Source: an uncultured Clostridia bacterium
GTDB lineage: Bacteria; Bacillota; Clostridia; Christensenellales; UBA1242
Assembly: GCA_946610635.1 (NCBI GenBank)
Contig: CAMOCI010000005.1
Span: 1-12,698 of the forward strand
Length of the DNA stretch: 12,698 bases
Direction: 5' to 3'
Both the position numbers and the translations under genes were made by a program. Below, piece by piece: positions 6,529 through 11,884 of this stretch; position 1 is the first letter of the stretch, and every line of letters begins with the position of its first letter. The notes under the pieces are model-generated. The model searched no databases, had not been told where the DNA came from, and worked only from the letters and a program-made list of their open reading frames with translations.

Positions 6529-7299
6529 ATGAACAATTTAGAAAGATTTTATGAAAAATTTGACGAAGATAAAAGGTTAAAACGTAGACATGGAGAAGTT
6601 GAATTCTTTGTTACGTTAGAATTTATCAAAAAGTATTTAAAAAGAATTGATAATCCCAAAATAGCCGATATAGGTGCGGGTACTGGGGTATATAGTGAGT
6701 TTTTTGCAGATAATTGTTATGATATAACTGCTGTTGAATATACAAAAAAGAATTTGCAAGTTTTAAGGAGTAAACAAAAAAACATAAAATCTTTTTTAGG
6801 CGATGCTAAAAATTTAAGTATGCTAAACAATGATACATTTGATATTACGCTTGTTTTTGGACCGATGTATCATGCAACAAGTTTGCAAGATAAACAAAAA
6901 ATATTAAAGGAAGCTAAAAGAATAACAAAGCAAAATGGCATTATTTTTGTGGCATATCTAACAAACGATTATGCAGTTGTTTTGCATGGTTTTAAAGATA
7001 ATAATATTTTAAATGCTATTAAAGATGGCAGGTTAGATAGTAAGTTTAATGTTATTTCTAAAAGTGACGATTTGTTTAGTTATGATAGCATTAGAAATAT
7101 AAACAAATATAATAAAATGGCTGGTTTAAAACGAGTTAAAATATTTGCGCCAGACGGGCCTAGTGATTATATGCGAGATGTTTTAAACGCTATGGATAAC
7201 CAAACTTTTGAAGTTTTTAAAAAATATCAATTAACTGTTGCAGAGCGAAAGGATTTACTTGGTGCAAGTTCTCATTTGGTTGATATATTAAAAAAATAA
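6529..7299 (+). CDS. Class I SAM-dependent methyltransferase, substrate unknown
   Basis: A 256-residue Rossmann-fold methyltransferase. Motif I, which binds S-adenosylmethionine, is IADIGAGTGVYS (45-56); the acidic residue for the ribose is E70 in ITAVEYT; FLGDAKNL (89-96) supplies the adenine-contacting Asp; motif IV-like FDITLVFGPMYHA is at 104-116; ITKQNGIIFVAYLT (132-145) is the post-motif strand. No membrane or targeting segment. The C-terminal 90 residues probably form the substrate cap and carry no motif I can match to a specific enzyme, so substrate remains open (small molecule or RNA). It stands alone between the rplL terminator and the degV promoter. It lacks a ribosome binding site, consistent with a leaderless transcript. 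Confidence 0.88.
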   Translation: MNNLERFYEKFDEDKRLKRRHGEVEFFVTLEFIKKYLKRIDNPKIADIGAGTGVYSEFFADNCYDITAVEYTKKNLQVLRSKQKNIKSFLGDAKNLSMLNNDTFDITLVFGPMYHATSLQDKQKILKEAKRITKQNGIIFVAYLTNDYAVVLHGFKDNNILNAIKDGRLDSKFNVISKSDDLFSYDSIRNINKYNKMAGLKRVKIFAPDGPSDYMRDVLNAMDNQTFEVFKKYQLTVAERKDLLGASSHLVDILKK

Positions 7300-7329
7300 C
7301 AAATTTGTTTGAAATTGTAATAAAAGTTA

Positions 7330-7349
7330 TATTAAATTAAAATTTAATA
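7330..7349. repeat. AT-only inverted repeat before the first degV promoter
   Basis: TATTAAATT-AA-AATTTAATA has perfect 9-bp arms and ends 5 nt before the -35 box. It could be an operator, but such all-AT palindromes are easy to get by chance in this genome. Confidence 0.25.
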
Positions 7350-7354
7350 AATTA

Positions 7355-7383
7355 TTGACAATTTTTTTAATTTTTTGTATTAT
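7355..7383 (+). promoter_or_regulatory. Promoter of the first degV-type gene
   Basis: TTGACA (7355-7360), 17-nt spacer, TATTAT (7378-7383); predicted start near 7390. The in-frame upstream TTG (7375) and ATG (7384) fall before this start, which fixes the real start codon at 7402. Confidence 0.8.
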
Positions 7384-7401
7384 ATGCACATTGGAGTTTT
7401 T

Positions 7402-8268
7402 ATGAAAATTGCAATTACAACAGATAGTAATTCAGGCATATTGCCAAAAGATATTGAAAACCAAAACATCTTTGTTTTAGCAATGCCTTTTTTGATAGAT
7501 AATAAAGAATATTTTGAAAATGTTAATTTGAGTCAAGAAGATTTTTATAACATGCTTTCACAAAACGCAGAAGTTTTAACAAGTCAACCTAGCATATTTA
7601 ATTTGACAGAGTTTTGGAATGAAATTTTGAAAGATTATCACTATATTGTACATATACCTATGAGTAGCAGTTTATCATCTAGCACTCAAACGGCACAATA
7701 TATTGCATCAACAGAATTTGAAGGCAAGGTGTTTGTTGTAGATAATCAGCGCATTTCACTATCTCAAAAACAAAGTGTATATGATGCTCAGAAACTTGCG
7801 AGTATGGGTAAAAGCCCTGCCGAGATTGCTGAATACTTAACTGCAACAAAATCTCAAAATAGCATATACATAATGGTGCCAGACCTAAAATATTTAAAAA
7901 AAGGTGGCAGAATAACAAGAGCTGCTGCTATGATAGGCTCATTACTTAAAATAAAACCTATTTTGCAAATTCAAGGTGGCAAATTGGATTCTTTTCAAAA
8001 GGCATTAACTATAAAAAGAGCAAAAGAGATAATGATTTCTGCCGTCAAAAATGATTTAGAAAAACGTTTTGCTAATCAATTTGCAAGTGGTAATATAAAT
8101 ATATCGGTTGCATATACTTTTGATAAAGCGGAAGCAATTGTGTTTAAAGATGAACTAGAGAATGCTATACCAAATTGTAAAATTAAATGGATTGATCCAC
8201 TTTCTTTGTCTGTGAGTTGCCATATAGGGCCAAACGCACTTGCGGTTGCTATATCAAGTGAAGTTTAA
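7402..8268 (+). CDS. DegV family (fatty-acid-binding) protein 1
   Basis: A 288-residue DegV protein. DegV/FakB proteins bind one fatty acid and present it to the FakA kinase for phospholipid synthesis. The start at 7402 has GGAG (7393-7396) 5 nt upstream and lies after the promoter. Motifs: MKIAITTDSNSG (1-12), LTSQPS (59-64), MSSSLSSS (87-94, where relatives usually have SSGLSGT), LKYLKKGGRITRA (162-174), IKPILQI (184-190), HIGPNALA near the C-terminus (usually HxGPGA). Substitution of the two Gly-rich lipid-head motifs may mean altered ligand contacts. Single-gene transcript ending at a bidirectional terminator. Which fatty acid it prefers cannot be read. Confidence 0.9.
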   Translation: MKIAITTDSNSGILPKDIENQNIFVLAMPFLIDNKEYFENVNLSQEDFYNMLSQNAEVLTSQPSIFNLTEFWNEILKDYHYIVHIPMSSSLSSSTQTAQYIASTEFEGKVFVVDNQRISLSQKQSVYDAQKLASMGKSPAEIAEYLTATKSQNSIYIMVPDLKYLKKGGRITRAAAMIGSLLKIKPILQIQGGKLDSFQKALTIKRAKEIMISAVKNDLEKRFANQFASGNINISVAYTFDKAEAIVFKDELENAIPNCKIKWIDPLSLSVSCHIGPNALAVAISSEV

Positions 8269-8287
8269 TTAAAATATAATAAGTAGT

Positions 8288-8316
8288 AAAAAATGGCAAA
8301 AAATTGCCATTTTTTT
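8288..8316. terminator. Bidirectional terminator between degV 1 and the XRE gene
   Basis: AAAAAATGGCAA (8288-8299), loop AAAA, TTGCCATTTTTT (8304-8315): 12 perfect pairs with a T-tract on both strands. The stop codon of the convergent XRE gene (8317-8315) overlaps its right edge. Confidence 0.9.
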
Positions 8317-8959
8317 ATTCATTGTTATTATTACGTCCAAATTTTTTTAGATTTTTTATCTTTTGCAATATTGATGATTTAAAGAAATACCAAATAAGTG
8401 TTAAAATTTGTAAAGGTATACCTAAAATATATAGCCAGTTTAGTGTGGAGTAGTTAAAAGATAGACAAATGCTTATTAGTGTTCCCCATATAATAATAGA
8501 AACAAACAAACAATTCCAAATCTTTTTGCCCCATTTTGTATTCAGTACAACAAGAATTATGCCACTAACTGGTAGAGCATAAATAAATGCAAGCCATTTT
8601 TTAGGCAATCCTGGCGTAAAAATTAAAAGCGTTGTAAATACTATTGTTGCAACAAGCCAGCATAATCCAACAGAAAGTAGTGATATGTAAAAGTGCTTCA
8701 TTTTTTTAATAGGCGCAACTTTTATGGATTGAGCTATATTTGTCTCGTAACAAAGCTCGTTCATTGTAATACCAAAAATGTCACAAATTTGTAAAAGTAC
8801 AGAAACATCAGGTAGTGATTCGCCCCTTTCCCACTTACTAACTGCTTTATCAGAATAGTTTAGTGCAGTTGCTAGTTGAGACTGTGTCATTTCAATGTGT
8901 TTTCTGTAAGTTGATATGTTTTTGCCTATAATTTTGCTTTGCGTTTCTAATTTTTCCAT
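8315..8959 (-). CDS. XRE-family regulator with four membrane segments
   Basis: A 214-residue protein joining an N-terminal Cro/C1-type helix-turn-helix (about 10-70; MTQSQLATAL at 24-33, recognition helix SDKAVSKWERG at 36-46) to a C-terminal membrane region with about four hydrophobic helices (91-115, 122-141, 147-168, 173-193) and a basic tail. Such fusions are common in Bacillota and are thought to sense membrane or envelope state. Transcribed toward degV 1 and divergent from degV 2. Its upstream region holds a cluster of TCTACT/AGTAGA half-sites, so it may control itself and degV 2 (inference). The ATG follows TATAAT by 6 nt with no ribosome binding site, implying a leaderless message. 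Confidence 0.88.
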   Translation of the reverse strand: MEKLETQSKIIGKNISTYRKHIEMTQSQLATALNYSDKAVSKWERGESLPDVSVLLQICDIFGITMNELCYETNIAQSIKVAPIKKMKHFYISLLSVGLCWLVATIVFTTLLIFTPGLPKKWLAFIYALPVSGIILVVLNTKWGKKIWNCLFVSIIIWGTLISICLSFNYSTLNWLYILGIPLQILTLIWYFFKSSILQKIKNLKKFGRNNNNE

Positions 8960-8965
8960 GTGTTT

Positions 8966-8994
8966 ATTATATATTAAAAATAATTAAAAATCAA
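8966..8994 (-). promoter_or_regulatory. Leaderless promoter of the XRE regulator gene
   Basis: On the minus strand: TTGATT (8994-8989), 17-nt spacer, TATAAT (8971-8966), AAACAC, then ATG at 8959. The start codon lies at the expected transcription start. Confidence 0.7.
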
Positions 8995-9006
8995 CAATAA
9001 TAAATT

Positions 9007-9043
9007 TCTACTCATAGTAGAGTTATGTAGAAAACTCTACTAT
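9007..9043. promoter_or_regulatory. Cluster of inverted TCTACT half-sites, candidate operator
   Basis: TCTACT (9007-9012) and AGTAGA (9016-9021) form one palindrome. ATAGTAGAGTT (9014-9024) and AACTCTACTAT (9033-9043) form a larger inverted repeat with 11-bp perfect arms and 8-nt spacing, and GTAGA/TCTAC (9027-9031/9036-9040) a third. The cluster lies in the divergent region between the XRE gene and degV 2. A cruciform or RNA hairpin is possible, but no T-tract follows on the plus strand. Confidence 0.55.
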
Positions 9044-9141
9044 AAAGATTTTTTGTGTAGATTTAAAAATAATTGCAGTAGGTAGATTTTGAATTTATTT
9101 TTGCATATAACAAATATAGAAATATTTTTTTGAGGTGTTTT

Positions 9142-10002
9142 ATGCAAGATTTTGTAATTACAACAGAAGATTCTCATGATTTATCAAAAAAAATGATTAA
9201 TGAACTTGGTGTTATTGTTTGCCCGGTTGATTATTATGTTGACGGTTATGAGTACAATTCAAAAACAAATGAAATAGCTGCAAAAGATTTTTATGATAAT
9301 ATGAGAAAAGGTGCTGATGTTAAAACAACACAAGTTAATCAACAATCTGCTTATGATTTTTTGGAAAGTATTTTAAAAACCGGAAAAACAGTTTTACATA
9401 TTAGTTTTTCTGGTGGTATTAGTGGAACATATCAAAGTTTTTGTTATGCCCAAAAGGAATTGCAAAAAAAATATCCTAACAAATGCTTTGTTATTGATAG
9501 TTTATGTGTATCTGGTGGGCAGGGCCTACTATTAATGCTACTTGCAAAAAAGGCAAAAGAACAAAGTATGACAATAGAAAAATTAGTTGAATATTGCAAT
9601 AATATAAAAAATAAAGTGAATCATATTTTTACTGTTGATGACTTAAAATATTTGGTAAAGGGTGGTAGAGTAAGCAAGACAAGTGCGAAAATTGCAGGGC
9701 TATTACACATAAAGCCACTAATGAAAGTTGATGATTTTGGAAAACTTGTTGCAACCAATAAGGTTATTGGCAGAAAATTAGTTATAAAAAAGATGTTTGA
9801 CAAAATGTTAGAAAACTACGACCCATATTATGCTGATATATTAATATCTCATGCGGATTGTGAAGAAGATGCTAAAAAACTTGCTCAAATGATAAGTAAT
9901 CATTTTGGCTTAACTTCAAAAATTTTACCACTAGACTATTTTATTGGCGCACATTCTGGTCCCGGCACACTTGCACTGTTTTATGTGGGTGATAAAAGAT
10001 AG
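9142..10002 (+). CDS. DegV family (fatty-acid-binding) protein 2
   Basis: A 286-residue DegV/FakB-type protein, predicted to carry a fatty acid for the FakA phosphorylation route. The ATG at 9142 follows GAGGTG (9132-9137); an in-frame TTG at 9130 overlaps that site and is rejected. Motifs are closer to the family norm than in DegV 1: VITTEDSHDL (5-14), KTTQVN (61-66), SFSGGISGTYQS (88-99), VDDLKYLVKGGRVS (165-178), IKPLMKVD (190-197) and HSGPGTLALF near the C-terminus. The two proteins are divergent paralogues, not a recent duplication. The promoter is unclear: TATAAC at 9106-9111 has only a weak -35 (TAGATT at 9083-9088), which would fit control by an activator or by the XRE regulator. Confidence 0.93.
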   Translation: MQDFVITTEDSHDLSKKMINELGVIVCPVDYYVDGYEYNSKTNEIAAKDFYDNMRKGADVKTTQVNQQSAYDFLESILKTGKTVLHISFSGGISGTYQSFCYAQKELQKKYPNKCFVIDSLCVSGGQGLLLMLLAKKAKEQSMTIEKLVEYCNNIKNKVNHIFTVDDLKYLVKGGRVSKTSAKIAGLLHIKPLMKVDDFGKLVATNKVIGRKLVIKKMFDKMLENYDPYYADILISHADCEEDAKKLAQMISNHFGLTSKILPLDYFIGAHSGPGTLALFYVGDKR

Positions 10003-10096
10003 GATTACTAAATAAATTTTAATTAAAAAAATAAACATTAACTTAATAATTATAACTTAAAACATTTATTAAATCTATTATTGATAATAAAAATAC

Positions 10097-10125
10097 TTGA
10101 CATCATGCTCATTATGGTTTAAACT
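10097..10125 (+). promoter_or_regulatory. Promoter likely serving the tRNA array
   Basis: TTGACA (10097-10102), 17-nt spacer, TAAACT (10120-10125). The predicted start near 10132 lies about 83 nt before the first tRNA-like copy. The remainder of 10003-10214 is AT-rich; I see no gene in it. Confidence 0.6.
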
Positions 10126-10136
10126 ATGTGAGCATG
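10104..10136. promoter_or_regulatory. Inverted repeat across the tRNA-array promoter
   Basis: CATGCTCA (10104-10111) and TGAGCATG (10129-10136) are perfect arms; between them lies GTTTAAAC (10117-10124). The repeat begins 2 nt after the -35 box and spans the -10 and the predicted start, a repressor-like position. As a terminator of degV 2 it would be poor, since only TTTGTGTT follows. Confidence 0.4.
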
Positions 10137-10214
10137 TTTGTGTTATAGCATTATTTTTATAATCTAATGGTTAATTAAAAGCTTTAAACAAAAATTTTGT
10201 TAATTTTATAATTT

Positions 10215-10283
10215 GCGCTGTTAGCTCAATTGGATAGAGCGTTGGTGTACGGAACCAAAGGATGTGGGTTTGAATGTTATCCC
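10215..10283 (+). pseudogene. tRNA-Arg(ACG)-like copy 1, lacking acceptor 3' strand
   Basis: The 5' acceptor strand GCGCTGT, D-arm GCTC/GAGC and anticodon stem TTGGT/ACCAA with loop GTACGGA (anticodon ACG) are intact. The T-arm is broken (GTGGG has no good partner) and no ACAGCGC follows, so the acceptor stem cannot form. Confidence 0.75.
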
Positions 10284-10311
10284 TTAAAAATGTTCAAAAA
10301 AAACTTAATAT

Positions 10312-10378
10312 GCACTCATAGCTCAATTGGATAGAGCGTTGCGCTACGGACGCAAAGGCTTGGGGTTCGAATTTCCCC
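10312..10378 (+). pseudogene. tRNA-Arg(ACG)-like copy 2, lacking acceptor 3' strand
   Basis: 5' strand GCACTCA, D-arm GCTC/GAGC, anticodon stem TTGCG/CGCAA with loop CTACGGA. GGGG and CCCC can pair in the T-arm, but its loop is too long, and TTTTCAAAA follows instead of TGAGTGC. It starts 97 nt after copy 1. The anticodon stem differs from copy 1 at two positions yet remains fully paired. Confidence 0.75.
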
Positions 10379-10408
10379 TTTTCAAAAAATTCAAAAATTT
10401 AATAGTTT

Positions 10409-10476
10409 GCGCCCATAGCTCAATTGGATAGAGCGTTAGTCTACGGAACCAAAGGATTGGGGTTTGAAGTTCCCCA
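10409..10476 (+). pseudogene. tRNA-Arg(ACG)-like copy 3, lacking acceptor 3' strand
   Basis: 5' strand GCGCCCA is that of ordinary bacterial tRNA-Arg(ACG). D-arm GCTC/GAGC; anticodon stem TTAGT/ACCAA has one A-C mismatch, loop CTACGGA; TGGGG and CCCCA can pair around an over-long T-loop. TTAAAAA follows where TGGGCGC is needed. It starts 97 nt after copy 2. Confidence 0.75.
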
Positions 10477-10495
10477 TTAAAAAAATTCACATTTT

Positions 10496-10570
10496 GCATC
10501 CATGGTGAAATGGATATCACAAAGGTCTACGGAACCTTCATTTCGGGTTCGAATCCTGATGGATGCACCA
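10496..10570 (+). tRNA. tRNA-Arg, anticodon ACG, with encoded CCA
   Basis: A complete cloverleaf: acceptor GCATCCA/TGGATGC (7 bp), D-stem GTGA/TCAC, anticodon stem AAGGT/ACCTT with loop CTACGGA (anticodon 10529-10531), short variable loop CATT, T-stem TCGGG/CCTGA with loop TTCGAAT, A73, then CCA at 10568-10570. A in the D-loop after GG and C35 fit known arginyl-tRNA synthetase determinants. A34 would be read as inosine after TadA deamination. It differs in acceptor and D-arm from the three upstream copies, so it is a separate gene rather than their intact sibling, though it shares the anticodon loop. Confidence 0.92.
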
Positions 10571-10592
10571 AAAAAGTCCGAAAAATCGGGCT

Positions 10593-10627
10593 ATTCAGCA
10601 ACTTTTAGAGTTGCTGAATTTTTATTT
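10593..10627 (+). terminator. Intrinsic terminator of the tRNA array
   Basis: ATTCAGCAACT (10593-10603), loop TTTAG, AGTTGCTGAAT (10609-10619): 11 perfect pairs, followed by TTTTATTT. Confidence 0.92.
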
Positions 10628-10635
10628 GTAAGATT

Positions 10636-10688
10636 AAAAAACCGAACCCCTAAATCATTATTTTGATTTTTATAGGGGTTCGATTTTT
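10636..10688. terminator. Second, bidirectional hairpin after the tRNA
   Basis: CGAACCCCTA (10643-10652) pairs with TAGGGGTTCG (10673-10682); a nested AAATCA/TGATTT stem fills most of the interior, and flanking A and T runs extend it. On the minus strand it would end the zinc-ribbon operon; on the plus strand it is a second stop for the tRNAs. Its GGGGTTCGA resembles a tRNA T-arm. From 10689 to 10864 I see no intact gene, only short broken frames. Confidence 0.75.
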
Positions 10689-10864
10689 GCTGTATCAATT
10701 TTTCACTGTTTTTCTTAAATTTGCTCAAAAAGTGCCGTTTTCTACGAATTTGTCACGAATTTTTCAAAAATTTATGCAAGAATAGTGGTTTTTATCGTGT
10801 AAAATCGGTTAGTTTTGTGTAGTGTCATTTAGTATCATTTTTGCAAGATTTTTGCAAAGCAATT

Positions 10865-11074
10865 TTAGCCACCTAATGCTGAACCACGAAATTTTGATTT
10901 TTTCTCATCGATATTTTTTATTATTTCTGTATATCCACAGTTTTTGCAAGTGTAAGTAAAATAATCACTTAACCAATCTGGTATTCCAGAGAGTGATAAT
11001 GTGCTTGGACCTGACAAACTTCCTTTTACAACTTCATTACATCTACATTTTGGACAATATTTCATTTCATACAT
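10865..11074 (-). CDS. Small zinc-ribbon protein, unknown function
   Basis: A 69-residue protein with a four-cysteine zinc ribbon: CPKC at 7-10 (a further Cys at 12) and CKNC at 43-46, the latter in the knuckle form YTCKNCGYTE. The pattern of two knuckles about 33 residues apart followed by GYTE resembles small nucleic-acid-binding zinc-ribbon proteins of the PF09855 kind, but I cannot confirm membership. No membrane segment; cytoplasmic. TAAGGAG, which overlaps the stop codon of the upstream small gene, lies 8 nt before the ATG, so the two are translationally close and co-transcribed. A second in-frame ATG three codons later is possible but less well spaced. The operon ends at the 10636-10688 hairpin. 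Confidence 0.75.
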   Translation of the reverse strand: MYEMKYCPKCRCNEVVKGSLSGPSTLSLSGIPDWLSDYFTYTCKNCGYTEIIKNIDEKKSKFRGSALGG

Positions 11075-11086
11075 AGTTTTTTCTCC

Positions 11087-11248
11087 TTATATATTTTTAA
11101 TTCTTGATAAATAATACCTAATATTATTAGGATTTAGTTGATTGGCTCTATTATCCAAATTTGCTTTATATGCTCTATTATTGGGATTTTTCTGTTTTGA
11201 ATAATAGTCATATTGTTTTTTAGATAATTTGTGATTGTTGTTTTTCAT
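11087..11248 (-). CDS. Small Asn-rich protein (53 aa), unknown function
   Basis: A 53-residue reading frame with an unusually strong ribosome binding site: AAAGGGGGTGAT, one base off the full anti-16S complement, 4 nt before the ATG. The protein is basic and rich in Asn, Tyr, Lys and Gln, with no hydrophobic core or signal. It holds a repeated NPNN motif: KQKNPNNRAYKANLDNRA, then QLNPNNIRYY. Proteins with a similar DNRANQLNPNN pattern seem familiar from Clostridia, but I know of no function. It stands 12 nt upstream of the zinc-ribbon gene, its stop codon providing part of that gene's ribosome binding site. It lies just downstream of the structured RNA and its terminator, so expression would need read-through or a nearby weak promoter. 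Confidence 0.7.
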   Translation of the reverse strand: MKNNNHKLSKKQYDYYSKQKNPNNRAYKANLDNRANQLNPNNIRYYLSRIKNI

Positions 11249-11272
11249 TTAATCACCCCCTTTAAAGTTGAG

Positions 11273-11645
11273 AATAAAAAATTCCATACACAACTATGTG
11301 TGAATGGAATTTAACCAACTTTATTTATTTTCCTTTACACACATAGCAAAAACAATAACATTAAATGTCATCATTTTATATATGGTGTAAAGTGTAGAAA
11401 CAAACTGGGGGACAAATGTCCAGCTGACCTGCAATCTGTCTATTACATAACGAGTATTTACAAAGGTAATATTAGTTTCTATAAATTACGCAAAACTCTT
11501 TTTCAAATAATACGATGCACAATTACATTTCATCGCAACTTCTTTGCATTCAGAAATACATACTCGTCTTGTATTCTATAGAAAGTTGATTGTGCGGCCT
11601 TCAAATACTATTTTACTTGAATTTTACAGCCAAATCTCTTTGGAT
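11273..11645 (-). ncRNA. Candidate structured noncoding RNA, about 370 nt, unassigned
   Basis: No coding potential is seen on either strand. On the minus strand it has its own promoter (11680-11652) and ends in an intrinsic terminator. Perfect complementary segments: CCAAA/TTTGG capped by GAGA at the 5' end (11643-11630); TTCAA/TTGAA (11600-11604/11617-11621); GCACAAT/ATTGTGC (11517-11523/11589-11595), continuous with CAACTT/AAGTTG (11536-11541/11583-11588); AATACA/TGTATT (11555-11560/11570-11575); TATTAC/GTAATA (11441-11446/11466-11471); TAGAAAC/GTTTCTA (11395-11401/11475-11481); CTTTACAC/GTGTAAAG (11333-11340/11385-11392). The loops of the 11441-11471 and 11555-11575 hairpins are complementary (11450-11457 with 11560-11567), a kissing interaction. 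I do not recognise it as tmRNA, RNase P, 6S or SRP RNA. Confidence 0.65.
11276..11312 (-). terminator. Terminator at the 3' end of the structured RNA
   Basis: On the minus strand AAATTCCAT-TC-ACACA, loop TAGT, TGTGT-ATGGAATTT: 14 pairs with a 2-nt bulge, then a T-run to 11276. An outer pair AAAGTTG/CAACTTT (11322-11316/11270-11264) can clamp its base, reaching to within 2 nt of the next gene's ribosome binding site. Confidence 0.8.
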
Positions 11646-11651
11646 AATCAT

Positions 11652-11680
11652 AAAATATCATAACAAATAATAAATGTCAA
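11652..11680 (-). promoter_or_regulatory. Promoter of the structured RNA
   Basis: On the minus strand: TTGACA (11680-11675), 17-nt spacer ending in TGA (extended -10), TATTTT (11657-11652). Predicted start near 11645, just before the GAGA-capped hairpin. Confidence 0.75.
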
Positions 11681-11686
11681 CTAAAT

Positions 11687-11698
11687 ATTTACATCTCT
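11687..11698. repeat. Direct repeat ATTTACATCTCT, copy 1
   Basis: The same 12 bases recur at 12687-12698. The similarity extends leftward (TCAACTAAAT here, TCAACAAAATATAA there). It adjoins the -35 box of the structured RNA promoter. Confidence 0.5.
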
Positions 11699-11753
11699 GC
11701 ATAATCTTGTTTTTATAAATATATACAAAAATCGATACAATTTATTTATTTTA

Positions 11754-11762
11754 TGTTATAAT
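11754..11762 (+). promoter_or_regulatory. Extended -10 promoter of the DUF4145 gene
   Basis: TGT-TATAAT (hexamer 11757-11762) with a weak GATACA at 11734-11739, 17 nt upstream. It leaves a leader of about 115 nt (11770-11884), in which I see only a short AAGTT/AACTT hairpin. Confidence 0.55.
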
Positions 11763-11884
11763 AAATATATAAACTAAGACTATTTAAGATAAGTAGCAAT
11801 GTTAAAGAATTAAAATCCTGATGACTACAAGTTGATAAAACTTTATTAAAAAATGCTTATATAGAGAATTAATGGAGTAAAAAA

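Noticed and set aside
7375..7401. Upstream TTG/ATG starts for the first degV gene
   Set aside because: The TTG overlaps the -10 box and the ATG precedes the predicted transcription start; the ATG at 7402 has GGAG at good spacing.
9130..9141. Upstream TTG start for the second degV gene
   Set aside because: It overlaps the GAGGTG ribosome binding site of the ATG at 9142.
10205..10213. TATAAT at 10207-10212 as the tRNA promoter
   Set aside because: It lies only a few bases before the first tRNA-like copy, so transcription would start inside it, and no -35 is present.
10690..10864. Possible degraded gene or attachment site after the tRNA
   Set aside because: The minus-strand frame is broken by several stops and I recognise no integrase motif; no clear repeat of the tRNA 3' end was found, so an att site cannot be supported.
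11273..11650. CRISPR array or group II intron
   Set aside because: There are no regularly spaced identical repeats, and I found neither a domain V-like motif nor an intron-encoded protein; the complementary segments form unique stems.
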